From: Anthostomella pinea
Taxonomy: Eukaryota > Ascomycota > Sordariomycetes > Xylariales > Xylariaceae
NCBI GenBank assembly: GCA_963556695.1
Contig: CAUWAG010000006.1
Location: 1,178,001 to 1,242,000 of the forward strand
Length of the DNA stretch: 64,000 nucleotides
Reading direction: 5' to 3'
The notes below the pieces were generated by a model. It saw only the letters and a program-made list of their open reading frames with translations, ran no database searches and had not been told where the DNA came from. The translations under genes and the position numbers were made by a program. This document shows, piece by piece, positions 1 to 10,695 of this stretch; positions within the stretch are counted from its first letter, which is position 1; each line of letters begins with the position of its first letter.

Positions 1-1308
1 ACAATGGACTAATCGCCTTTATTCGACATTTTCGTTCTGCTCACTGCGGCTGTCACTCCTCAAGTCCCCCACGCTGCCACGTTGCACAGTCCCGATTGAG
101 CACAGACGTACCCTGCGATGTTTGGGAGTACCAGGGACCTTCCTCTCTGCTTCTCTAAGATTCGCTGCGAAGTATTGGAATACTGGAGCTCTTTGAAAGG
201 CGATGTAAAAATGTAGTCTGCTGGTGTCGCTGGTCTCCAATCCAGTGTGCGGACGTAACGTTACCTTACAAGGCATAACCGACCCCATGCCGACCCCATG
301 GGGACAGAGGTGCCAAGAGTAGACGCCTGGCATGCCTGGTTCTTCTTCTTCGACATGTGTTGCTGGTGCTGAGCCAAGCTTGGTGACCTAATCACTGCCT
401 GCTTTTGGGAAGATGGAAGATTGGCAGTCCCGATATGTCCGGAAGGTCCTTCTTCCTGTTTGTTTACTCAGATTAGCAATGCGGAGAAGTCAGTCAAGCC
501 AAAACAACCGCAGAAAGGACCGGGACCGCCAACGCTTCATCTTTCCAAGAAGATACCTAAATAGGTAGGCCGGCAGCTGGCCGTACGCTTTTCCGCTGTC
601 CCCACCGGGACTGGCAGCACTGCAGCAGCCGCCCCTGTTTCTTCCTGGCCCCGTTCCCGACCTGAATGCAGATTGGCCCCGCTTATAATGAATGCCCAGC
701 GGGGGGTTTCGGCGTCTTGACCCGAGTCAGAATCCTTCACGAAAATGTTCATCGGGGTCGTCGTCGCCTCCATTGGCGAGCCCGAAGAAACGCAGCGTCA
801 ACTGTGTCGGTAATATAGGCAAAGACTAACAATGTTTCACTTTGAGCAAGTGAGTATCTAGGTACATAACGATAATCGCCGTCGACGCCCTGGGACGCCC
901 CGACGCCCTGAGATGTGCATGACTTATAAAGTTGCATCATTTTATGGAAACGAGCCCACCAGCGCATCATCCCAAAGGCCCACAGGATCCATATTATAGC
1001 CCACCAATACGTCATGGGCCATACGCTACTTCGGGCTCATCACGGGCCCACTGGCTGAACTGGCCACGGCGGTTATTGCGTTCCGAGGTCAAGCCTCGAG
1101 GTATTCCGGGGTCCTGAGGGAATTCCAACCTTGGACCCCTCAACTCACCGGCTCACTCACGGCGACATCTCCATCTCCATCACCACCACCACCACCACCA
1201 CCACCACACATACATGAGTCACCAGCATCGCCATTCGAATACCTCTAACGCGTGCCGAATATTGGTCACCGTTGAGACCATCGGGCTGACATAGTCCTTG
1301 GAGCATAG
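1..1308. other. Intergenic, no gene supported
   Basis: No reading frame here looks like a real protein on either strand; the open frames are short and of biased composition. The only notable item is the CAC trinucleotide run near 1181. The stretch is presumably 5' flank of the + strand condensation-domain gene. Confidence 0.5.
1181..1207 (+). repeat. (CAC)9 microsatellite
   Basis: Nine uninterrupted CAC triplets lie about 100 bp upstream of the start codon of the condensation-domain gene, probably in its 5' UTR or promoter. Confidence 0.9.
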
Positions 1309-3072
1309 ATGGAAGAAGAAAAGAAGATGGACCAACAGAGCGGCGACGTGGGCGACGTGAAGGCCCCGGAGGGCGCTTCCAACCGAGGGCGGAGAGAAAG
1401 TTTCCTCGTCCGCCTGCCGTCAAGGTCTTTGGACACGTCGAACGTCAATCCCACTACCTCGCACCCATTTACCCCAATGGGTGATGGTAATCCAACAACA
1501 CCCTTTGGCAGTCAACCTCCGCCTCCTCAATACGACATGGTGAATTCAAACCAACCCGCCCCGAGACCAGGCGGTCTGGAGCGCCAGCAGACCACCTCAG
1601 TCGAGCAACTTGTGAGCATCTCTGACCGCCAGCAAGCCGTCACGAAACTGGGCATTCACGATACGTCGGTCGAGGCAATCATGCCCGTATTGCCGGGGCA
1701 GGAATTCCACTTGGCGAGCTGGCTCACGAGTGGCCGCACTCTAGCTGAGCCCACCTGGGCATTTCGCACCAAGGTACCTATCGACGAGCACCGTCTGCGC
1801 GGCGCATGGGCCGTTCTTCGACGTCGCCACCCCATCATGCGGTCCACGCTGGTGGCTGTACGTCCGGATGAAGCCTTCACCGTGGTACTACGGCAAGCCA
1901 GTGGTGCAAGCAACTATGCCACCTTCTCCAAGGCCCCCTATCATGAAGGCACACTAGAGGAGCGTGTCAAACATCAGATGAGGCAGCTGGCAACACACCC
2001 TTCTTCCTTGAAGACACCACCTACCAGACTCACGCTTGTGCAGGGTGATGTGGAAGAAGGTGACGCTGTCTTGATCACCATACACCATGCAGCCTGTGAC
2101 ACGCGCAGTATGGGACTTCTCATGCAAGAGCTCACGGATCTGTATCGGGGAAAACCGGTGGTTTCCAAAGCGCCATCGTTCCGAAACTTCGTCAAGGAGA
2201 CGCTATTCACACATGACCGTGAAGCTGAGGAGGAGTTTTGGAAAGACACACTACACGATTGCGAACAGACCATAGTGCTGCCAGAGATGGACCACGAAGG
2301 AAACCCACTGAAGAAGAACGAGATCTTTGTCCGGGGCACCATGACCAGCTCTGCAAGTCTTGAAAAGGCAGCCGAGGTAGCTGACGTGACACCCCCCACT
2401 ATCATATATCTGGCATTCAGTCACATTCTGGCCGAGAAGACTGGCTCTAGCCGTCCTGTCTTTGGATGCTTCCACAATGGCCGCGAATCGGTTGAAGGAG
2501 TCGACAGAATCAAAGAATTGATCGGTCCCTTATCCACCATGCTGCCAACCACCATCCCGGAAGGCGTGGACGTTTCTCACGAACTCAACAACAGCAAGTC
2601 CAAGCTCATCACGACCCTCCAGTCGGTCCACGAACATCTCAACTCCCAAGTGCCGTACGAGCAGTCTCGCCTCCGCGACGTGCTGCGCTGGGCCGACATG
2701 GGCGACACCGTACCCTTCAACACCTATCTGAACATCCTCTGGAACACCAAGCTGCAGGGCGCTGCTGAGGAGACATCGCCCGTCGTCGACGACCTGGCCT
2801 GGGAGCGCATGGACCTGGGTATGCGAAGCGACTACAGCTCCGCGTCCGCTATACCTGGCGCAACGATGGTCGACGTACTCGACACGAGCACTGTCATGCG
2901 CAAGCAGAATGTGTTTGTCGATGTGGGCAGCGACCGGGAAGAAGTGGGAGGAGGCGTTCTTGAGATCCGACTCAGTGCCAATGAGGTTCTTATGAACGCC
3001 GCGGAGCTGGAAGCTTTCGCCCAGCAAATCGACACCGAGGTGGCCCAGCTAGTTGATTGCCTGCTATCGTGA
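1309..3072 (+). CDS. Stand-alone condensation-domain (acyltransferase-like) protein
   Basis: A 587-residue, single-exon protein. Residues 1-110 are polar and proline-rich, probably disordered; the rest has the layout of a nonribosomal-peptide condensation domain. The family active-site signature HHxxxD is present as H259-H260-A-A-C-D264, followed by a typical LYRG segment near residue 283. Condensation domains join acyl or aminoacyl donors to an acceptor nucleophile. Single-domain relatives in fungi act as free acyltransferases or are of unknown role. No adenylation or carrier domain and no second biosynthetic gene lies beside it, so it does not look like a slice of a larger synthetase in this window. 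I see no signal peptide or membrane segment, so it is probably cytosolic. The start is the first ATG of the frame, followed closely by a second Met (residue 7). Substrate cannot be inferred. Confidence 0.85.
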   Translation: MEEEKKMDQQSGDVGDVKAPEGASNRGRRESFLVRLPSRSLDTSNVNPTTSHPFTPMGDGNPTTPFGSQPPPPQYDMVNSNQPAPRPGGLERQQTTSVEQLVSISDRQQAVTKLGIHDTSVEAIMPVLPGQEFHLASWLTSGRTLAEPTWAFRTKVPIDEHRLRGAWAVLRRRHPIMRSTLVAVRPDEAFTVVLRQASGASNYATFSKAPYHEGTLEERVKHQMRQLATHPSSLKTPPTRLTLVQGDVEEGDAVLITIHHAACDTRSMGLLMQELTDLYRGKPVVSKAPSFRNFVKETLFTHDREAEEEFWKDTLHDCEQTIVLPEMDHEGNPLKKNEIFVRGTMTSSASLEKAAEVADVTPPTIIYLAFSHILAEKTGSSRPVFGCFHNGRESVEGVDRIKELIGPLSTMLPTTIPEGVDVSHELNNSKSKLITTLQSVHEHLNSQVPYEQSRLRDVLRWADMGDTVPFNTYLNILWNTKLQGAAEETSPVVDDLAWERMDLGMRSDYSSASAIPGATMVDVLDTSTVMRKQNVFVDVGSDREEVGGGVLEIRLSANEVLMNAAELEAFAQQIDTEVAQLVDCLLS

Positions 3073-4148
3073 CAAGACGGAGATGTGCGCGGCACGTACT
3101 CAGAGTGATGATCTCGTGGGAAAGGTACCGGTTGCGTACTTGGAGGACAGGCATGGGGTATGCGTTGGAAGACTGCCGCATATGGGATATGACCTTGACG
3201 AAAGTGATGGCTGAAACATAGAATGGCGCTTGAACGCTGAAGCACTCAATTACAACACGTTGGATTCACCTACTAGTCCTCTTGCGGGCAGCTTTCACCG
3301 CCATCGGTATTGACCCGTTTACATTGTGTGCCTTCGTGACAGCGCTTCTAGAAGCGTGACCTGTTATAATTGCTGCCGTATTACGAAAGAACACAAACAA
3401 TTGGAAGCCATCAGTGTAAGATCAGATCGACGATCAAGACCACGACGAGACCGAAGAGGACCCGTGCGTATCGACTTAATGGCACGAGTTCAACTTACGC
3501 TCAGAATAAGGAGCGACTCGATCAGGGCGTCACGGCATTCCTAACCAGACGAACGGAACGCATGCTGACCTCGATGGAGGCATCAACCCCAACTCTTTGA
3601 CGAAAGAGCATGGGAACGGCATCACGAGAGAGATGGCCACTGCCAGACTCGCGGCAAGGGAATTCTCGAGGATAAACAGCACGGAAGTCCTCCGAGAGAG
3701 GAAACAGGGAGACCTCACTTCGGCTAGAGGCACATGATTCCTCGCCAATGCGGCTGGAGACAGACACGGAGGCATCAACGCCAGAGCGCTTGGTGCCAGT
3801 ATCACCGACAGAACAGAAGGGTTTGACGCCGGCAACGGTTACGGAAGTCCTTCACGGTGAAGGTCACGGTAGGAGAAGTCCTCCCAATACGACGGGAGGC
3901 AGGGTGCAACGGTCAAGCCCTCCTGGAGGCCGCGGTCAAGCTCTTCTCAACGGAGAATGCACGCACGCACACACACACGCATCTAAGGATGAGGGCGCTT
4001 CGGCGAGCGAAGAAGCACCAAGGGGAGTCTGAAAACAACTAACGCTGTCACCTCCATACCGCTGTCACTACGATTCGGATATAGCCCTCAATTAGTAATA
4101 CTATTGGGCTCAATTAAAGCTTAATATATACACCACAGCTTTGCACTA
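3073..4148. other. Intergenic, no gene supported
   Basis: This lies between the convergent 3' ends of the condensation-domain gene and the sedolisin gene. Several open frames overlap on both strands, but none has convincing protein composition. A short phrase, GGAGGCATCAACNCCA, recurs near 3575 and 3769, which hints at a decayed local duplication. Confidence 0.4.
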
Positions 4149-6257
4149 TTATGCCGCAGCCAACCACGCCGTCCGCATCTTCGGGAAATTCGGCGTCCCC
4201 AGCCCCGTCACCGGGTCCCAACCCTCCACGGCCGTGAACCCGTCTGTCCCACACCCGGGATTACTGCCCGAGGTGATATCATTAAACATATCCGCGTTGG
4301 CGTAGATGAACGGATTGATGAACCCCACTGTGCTTTTGCCGACAGCCAGACGCGCCGCGTTGATCAGCGTGATGATAGCCCCGAACGTCGGCGACGCGGC
4401 CGACGCCCCGTAGAACAGCGTGAATTCCCCGTCGTTGGCGGCGGCGTCGACTGACACGACATAGTTGACCCCGTTGGCGCTGACGTCGGGGTACCCGCGC
4501 GTTGCTTGCGAGTTGTTGTACTGAGACGCGGAGTACGACAGCGCGTTGCTCGAGTTGCTGGCGAAATACGCGGCCACGGCGTCGGCCTGGTAAGAAGGCA
4601 GCGCAAAGACGTTGCTGAACCCGCCGCCCGAGTACGTCGAAGTCTGCGCGGCCTCCTCGGCGTCGGCCACGGAGCCGCCGGCGGGGATCTGCGTCGCGCC
4701 GACGGACGTGATGTACGGACAGCTGCTGGGGAACGTCGGGTTGAAGCGGCCAGACGTGCCGTCGTTGTACGCGCCGGTCTCCTCGTCGATGCAGGCGCCG
4801 CCGTTGCCGGCTACGCCGGACGCGCCGGATGAGTAGAGCACCGTGGTGCCGAGCAGGCCGAGCTTGAGGTACTCGTTGCACTGGCGCTGCTCGTAGAAGG
4901 CGGACAGGGCGTTCTCGTCGTAGTCGTAGGACGTGGAGATCACCTTGGTGATGGGGGTGCCGCCGCATTGCTTGGTGCCGTGGTAGGCGCCCGCGGCCGT
5001 GCTGGGGTCGGGGTACGAGATGTCGTTCACCGGGTCGTCGCCGCCGTCGGACGTGCAGTAGCTGGCGTCGAGGACGTCGAGGATGTCGTTGAAAGAGGCG
5101 CCGAGGATGGGGTCGCCGGCTTGGTAGAGGGTCACGTTCTGCGGGTACACGAGCGCCATGGCGTACTCGAGGTCCAGGTCGGATTCCTGGTTGTGGCCGG
5201 CGTCTTGGGTGGTCGTTTGGGGGAAGCCGCCGTCGATGGATTCGAGAATCGGGCTTTGGCCGACAAGGCCTGGGGCGAAGCTTTTGAAGAAAGCGTCGAG
5301 ATCGGCCTGTAGGTATGCTTGAGGACTATATTCCACAATGCCGTATGAGTCTGTTGACCATGTTAGTCAGCCTCCTCTAGGTTTATCGGGAAGATGAGCA
5401 ACGGACTGTTTGCCGCTACTGGAACATCGGCTGGAATCCCATAGAGAGCTCGGAGGCAATCCGGGACCATCAGAGTGTCGCAGTGGGCCAACTCGGTAGC
5501 ATTGTCCGTGGACGTCTCATTGACGTTGATGCCTCTCCGATAGAGATCCGCTGCCTTGCGGGCCTTCGACTCGGAGATGTGGCGGTTGAGAATCTCCGAT
5601 CCGTGCGGATCAAGGGCACGCTTTGCGTTGCTGCGGTTAACCTTGACGTCGAAGTGGACGGTGGGCGTGATGAAGTCAACATGCTGGCGCAGGTTCTCGG
5701 GCAGACTGTAGTCCTCGCAGGCAACGTGGTATTGCCCGCTCTCGTGCTGATACGCGAAATAGGAGGTTTTCAGGAGCTTCTCGGCCTCGGCGATGGTGAT
5801 GTTGGTCTGCACCCAACTCGAGGATGGTGACAGGTCGACATTGCGAATACCCGCGTCTGCGAGCCAGCTCTTCACGGCCACGACTGTAGTCGCGTCGGGC
5901 GCGAAGGTCTCAGCAACTTGCTGGGGTGTCCAGTGCTTCCCGCTGCAGGACAGCGTGAGTTTCTGTCTATCGCACAAGCTGTTGGTGTTGGTGGTAGGGG
6001 TAAACTCACGAGTTGGCGGAATTGGGATGTGACACGTCCATGAGATAGTCGTGGGCTTGAGCCAGGTTGCTCTGCGTGAGAGCAATCCGCAGTGGGATGA
6101 CCAGCCCATCATCAAGCCGGCCGCGCTTCTCCCAGCCGCGAGGAAGCTGAGAGCGGCGCTCGTGGGTCTCGTGCCGCTCTTCATGCTTGCCCATAGACAG
6201 GCTCTGCGCACTGCCGAGGCAGCAGCAGGCGAGAATATAGGTAGTATAGGTGCGCAT
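4149..6257 (-). CDS. Sedolisin-family (S53) serine-carboxyl peptidase, oxyanion Asp replaced
   Basis: Inferred exons: 6257-6010, 5942-5407 and 5350-4149, giving 661 residues. Intron 1 (67 nt) starts GTGAGT; intron 2 (56 nt) starts GTCCGT and contains CTAAC. The product begins with a signal peptide (MRTYTTYILACCCLGSAQS), followed by a prodomain to about residue 230 and an S53 catalytic domain. The catalytic acids are present as E317 and D321 (in ESDLDLEYA). The nucleophile is S578 in GASAASP, and the C-terminal Ca-binding region (FNDITSG, GWDPVTGLG) is kept. Fungal sedolisins and tripeptidyl peptidases are secreted, acid-active and self-processing. The oxyanion-stabilising Asp, normally in a SSGDxG motif, reads SSGASG here (Ala438, codon GCG), and the usual GTS is GAS. 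The protein may therefore be weakly active or inactive even though its frame is intact. A second in-frame ATG four codons upstream (6269) is a possible alternative start. Confidence 0.92.
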
Positions 6258-6401
6258 GCTGACAAACATACCTACTCAGGTAGGCAAAGAGATCTGGATG
6301 TCTCGGCGATCGTGACTTGGCGATCGTAACAATCATGACTTGGAAGTAGCACGGGGGCTTGGCGCCTTTTGAATGAAGCTGGACATACATACTGTAACAT
6401 A

Positions 6402-6884
6402 CCATCCCCCACCCACATCTCGTACACCCCCACATCTCGTACACTCCCATACAAAACTACCATATATAACGACCACTTTTTCATAACTTTTGATATATAA
6501 GGTCTATATATATAAAACTTCGTATATATATAGTTATCTAAACTAGTATGTAATATTTCAAAGCCGGTCTATTTTTTAGTATTTTATTTCTTGAATTATT
6601 CATGGTCGCGTAAGATCTAGTCCTCCATACAATTTGTATAGGAAACAAGGTCGTCAAAGACCTCGGGCTAAATCTTTTATAACTTTTTATTGCCGTGCGC
6701 CACGGCTTTAAGGGGTATATCATTTTGAAGCCGTATCATTCTTCTACTTATAGTAATTTTGCTAAATTTACACAATGTGAATAGCCTCAGTTAGGTGTAG
6801 GTGCAAAATGGGATGTTTTGGTGGTGATAGTGGGGTTTGGCTGTACGAGATGTGGGGGTGTACGAGAAGTAGGGGGGGGGATGG
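6402..6884. mobile_element. Non-autonomous Fot1/pogo-type element (483 bp)
   Basis: The element starts CCATCCCCCACCC and ends GGGGGATGG, with TA on both flanks (6400-6401 and 6885-6886), the duplication expected for Tc1/pogo elements. The terminal inverted repeats run about 45 bp or more and share the CTCGTACA and CAGCCAAACCCC phrases with the longer transposase-bearing element at 28345-30573. The subterminal 3' sequence (TAATTTTGCT, GTTAGGTGTAGGTG) also aligns with that element. The interior is AT-rich and non-coding, so this is a deletion derivative that would depend on the transposase of a relative. Confidence 0.85.
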
Positions 6885-7953
6885 TACAGACCAGGTTCAC
6901 GGAGCACGCTACTGCAAGGATTCGCAAGGAACTCGATATGTTCAACTGGCAAAGGCGAGATCTCAGATAAGTTATGTCGAATTCGGAATGCATCTCGCTG
7001 AAGAACTCCTGCATCGTGCTGGCATGGGTTGTGGTCAGGGGCACTTCGCAAGTCTCGGACGTCTTTAGAAGTATCTCCGACTCAGTAGCCGAGGTCGACA
7101 ATACTCGGCACTATTCCTATCTATTGAATCTGGTGGCCAGGTTTTGTCTGGGTTATTGTTTACAATGCAGCGACTATCTTGCTGGTTGTTCAGTGTTCAC
7201 GGTATTCGATTTTATTCGATTGATGGATGCAGGTTGGCGGTGTGAAGCGGGTGTCTATAGATAGATCACACACTCAATGCGGAAGGTCTGGGCACAGGAA
7301 ACAACATGCATGCGAGGGCAGGATTGGCTGGTAATATCCGGCATTACGGTGCTCGTTGTCACTGTAAACCGGTCGGCAGATTCGAATAAACTGTAAATTG
7401 TTTGACACCTCCTCGATGCAATCCTTACGGGGAGATTAGGTCAAAGGGTCAGGAGTCGTAAATTCAAACTCGTCACTCCTCATGGCATACACACTGACAA
7501 CAGACCGTTGTAGGCTGGCTTCATCTTCGCCTTCAGCTGTACGGCAGGCATCGTCTCGTTCAACACCATCTCAGAGATCGTGACCGAACCGCCCTACAAC
7601 CTCATCACCACGGTCATCGTCATCAGGGCTGTCACGGCTATGTGCGATCAGTGCGATACAGATTCTAGTAACTACTTAATAACTATCCTACATACATGAT
7701 CGTGTGAATATGAGTGTGAGTATCTGCCGAATATTAAATTGATGAAGATACGCTCCCAACCTCCAGTACAATACAATTCTCCAAAACTTCAATTCACCAC
7801 CCGGTCGTCATTCGTCAAGTCCCTCCCCGCCCCCCCTCTGCTCCCGGATGATTCCGCCGGCGCATGACCAACCAGGACTGTGCGTCGACTGGACGGACAC
7901 ATGTACGTCAAAACGCATGAGCCCATAACTGCTGGCGAGAACATGCCTGTGCT
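6885..7953. other. Intergenic, no gene supported
   Basis: This separates the small DNA element from the 3' end of the rhodopsin-domain gene. I see only short incoherent open frames and no RNA gene. Confidence 0.4.
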
Positions 7954-9572
7954 CTAGACAGCAGAATTGGGACTCGCAAAAGTGCGGAACTCATCCAGTG
8001 GCATGTCGCTCGAGTCACCGCGACTCCTCATGAAGGTTCCGCTTCTGACAGTGCTGTCGATAGTGTTGACTTTGATGTCCTGGGTTCCCCGGCTACCGAA
8101 TGGGTTCGGACGTGATCCGTCCGAAATCTGTGCCGCCTTGCGCGTCGTGCTCATATTCTTGTGCCACAACCAGATGGAGCGGATGGCCGGGACGTTGTAC
8201 GCCCAGATCATCGTGTGCATCTCGATCTGCGTGTAGGTCGACGTGCTGAAGTCCGCCAGGTTGCCCGTCTCCACGGCCGAGGCGTGGCCGAGCCAGATCG
8301 CCTTGACTCGCAGGACGGAGAAGACGACGGCCACGGAACTGGAGAAGATGACGGCTAGTGAGAGAAGACGGGTTTTGTTGCTGATCTTGAGGGCGAAGAT
8401 GGTCGGGATGGGTATAAACCTATCTCCAGATTAGTCGGAGATTCAGGAGGCGCTTTGGAGAAGAAAGAGGGGGGAAACGGGAAGGAGAAGAGTGCTTACC
8501 AGATGAAGATGTCAGTAATGATGTTGGAAATACCAACTCCGAACACAAACTTTCCTCGATACGGGAGACAGGTGTAGTCAAGCCAATTGTTCCAGTAGTC
8601 GACCGGAGTACATTTGAAGAGCTGGAAGAAGAACCCGGCAGTGTTCGTGGCAAATGACACGAATATGACGAAGTAGACAAACATGCGTTGGACAGACTTG
8701 GGGTGTGTCATTTCGCAGTAGAACAGGAGCAGCGACATCTTGATGAGGAAGATTGCGAGGTGGTACACCACTATTTCGATCTCGGCGTGCTACACGATAG
8801 GGTCAGTAACTACGGATTCGTGCTTTGGTTGCGGGATAGGTAGGACCGAATGCACGCACAACTTGAGTCAGAGTCAGAGTCTTGAAAGTCATCAGCCAGA
8901 TGGAGCCAGTCCCCTCATTAGCTAGAACGGAATTAGTCTTTCTCTATAGTGCATGATCGGTTCATTGCAATGACATACTGAGCAGTGCGACATCTGTGTT
9001 CGCCGGCAATTAGCATCCCTCTTGACACTGACGACGGACCGGGGCAGGTAATGGGGAAGGGGGCACTTACTATTTCCAAAGTCCCCACTGATGACCGTAG
9101 CCACCAGCAGGGCGGCAACGATGCAATAATCCACAGGCTTGATGCCCTGGTCGTGGAATCTCCATCTCGACCACAGACGCAGTCCAGTGGTGATGTACGA
9201 CACAACCAGGAATATGATGATCATGGCTAGCAGCCCACCCTCGACGGGCCAGTCGGTCGAGGTCTTGACGGCACGGGAGAACCAGAGGACGCTCTGCATG
9301 AAGGTCTCGTTGCCCCCGAAGGCATTCTGCAATATTTCGACGCGCTCCGTGCTCGCGCCGAGGTTGTCGGCAATGGCGTGGATATCAGCCGTGCCGTTGG
9401 TGAGCTCGAAGAGCCGGGCGAGGTTGATGATGGTCTCATTGATGCGCATTGCCTGGACCGAGGCGTTGCACACGCTCACCACGTCGAGAGAGACAGTCTC
9501 GAGGTTGGCGAGCATGTCCGGGACGAATAGAACCCCCACGAGGCTGTCCGGAATGGAGTAGTTGAGAGCCAT
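7954..9572 (-). CDS. Rhodopsin-domain (Pth11-like/SAT4-type) integral membrane protein
   Basis: Four inferred exons (9572-9071, 8921-8860, 8789-8500, 8419-7954) give 439 residues. The introns are 149, 70 and 80 nt, with donors GTAAGT, GTGCGT and GTAAGC and TAG acceptors, and they join in frame. An N-terminal extracellular region of about 110 residues with N-glycosylation sites precedes seven likely helices: GLLAMIIIFLVVSYIT, VDYCIVAALLVATVI, a helix around EIEIVVYHLAIFLIKMSLLLFY, FVYFVIFVSFATNTAGFFF, and others to about residue 340. The KMSLLLFYCEM segment and the following CTPVDYWN phrase are typical of the fungal rhodopsin-like family that includes Pth11-related proteins. The C-terminal ~90 residues are polar and cytosolic. 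Members are thought to sense surface or host cues, but many have no known ligand. No CFEM domain is present. The start is the first ATG of the first exon. Confidence 0.82.
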
Positions 9573-9891
9573 GGCGTCTAGAATCTGATGCCTGGTGCTA
9601 GATACCTATGATCGAACCAGACTGGTGCCAAGCGTGGGTGGGATCTCGGTGGCAACTATATACTCAATCATGTTCACAATACTCTCTGGTATCCCATACA
9701 CAACGCACCGCCGATCTATCTCTGCTCTTACTGCTATCCTGATGGAGGGTGACGACGCTCACACTCTGCGTCTTGCATATGTCTATAGAGCAGGCCCCGA
9801 CCTGCATCACGGGTGAGACACGAATTGCGCGCGATATGCGCGCTGCTGACATCGTCACATCCATCATGAGAAAGGCCAACAGTCAGAAAGT

Positions 9892-9954
9892 CAGAAGCCA
9901 AATGCCAAATGCCAAATGCCAAAAGCCAAAAGCCAAAAGCCAAAAGCCAGAAGC
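9892..9954 (+). repeat. Heptamer tandem array, nine units
   Basis: Nine consecutive 7-bp units are present: one CAGAAGC, three CAAATGC, four CAAAAGC and one CAGAAGC. The blocks of identical variants suggest slippage. It lies about 320 bp upstream of the rhodopsin-domain gene start. Confidence 0.9.
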
Positions 9955-10059
9955 CAGCTGCCGGGCTGACAGGTCAGAGACCGGGGCTGAGATAAGAAGA
10001 ATGGTTCGTGCCATGTCGTGCATGTGTGCCTGGTGCCTCGACCCTCGTCAATCTTGCCT

Positions 10060-10285
10060 GCAGCCGGAGTCACAGCGAAGCCCCAGCACGAGGGGGGAGG
10101 GACGGGAAGCCGTTGCAACCCGGCTTTCATGCCCGCTTAGGTTGACAGATCGGCCCCCGCCGCCCCCCACTGTCTATACTGTCCAGTATTGCCTGCAGCC
10201 GGACCCCTGACGAGGGGAAGCCGTTGGACGTTACGGCTTTCACGACCGCTTTGACACTCGGCTCCCCCTTACCCCCACTGTCCGG
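10060..10285 (+). repeat. Imperfect direct repeat pair (~100-130 bp units)
   Basis: Two adjacent units (about 10060-10175 and 10188-10285) share the same series of phrases in order: TGCCTGCAGCCGGA, GGGAAGCCGTTG, CGGCTTTCA, CCGCTT and CCCCCACTGTC. The spacing differs by small indels. The units have no coding potential, and the rest of the 9573-10513 interval is featureless. Confidence 0.65.
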
Positions 10286-10513
10286 CCCACGTGTGATCAT
10301 CAACCACTGACAACGGCAGATGGTATGCAGTATAGTGCAGCGCTCCATTCCCGTCATTGATTGCTTGCCAGCCCACGACGCGATAAGAGTTCTTGGCCAG
10401 CGGTGACGATTGCCTGATTAGTCGAACGAACAGTAAGCCGCAGTAAGAGACGCCGCTTTGAGCACGCCCATTTGGGAAGTCAATGAACGCGTCCTGGTTG
10501 CGAAGCACGACTA

Positions 10514-10695
10514 CCACCTTTCCCAGGCAAATCTTTACTATCCCATACGGATCACCTGCTTACACCTCTGAGCATGATTGGCTTCGGTAATCCGGAGAAC
10601 CTTGTCGTAGATCTATCGTCAACACGATAAGGGTTGGGTGTAAATTGTCTGGCCGGGTCCGTATGGGATAGTAAAGGTATGCCTGCAAAAGATGG
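10514..10695. mobile_element. MITE-like element (182 bp, 38-bp TIRs, TA flanks)
   Basis: The arms at 10514-10551 and 10658-10695 are inverted copies: 18 bp are perfect (TTTACTATCCCATACGGA and its complement), and the outer 20 bp match imperfectly, starting CCAYCTTT. Both ends are flanked by TA (10512-10513 and 10696-10697). The interior is about 106 bp and non-coding. Size, TIRs and TA duplication fit a Tc1/mariner/pogo-related MITE of a different family from the one at 6.4 kb. Confidence 0.75.

Noticed and set aside
4282..5312. Long open frames in other frames of the sedolisin locus on both strands.
   Set aside because: They are GC-driven shadows with Arg/Val/Ala-rich repetitive composition; the S53 frame explains the locus.
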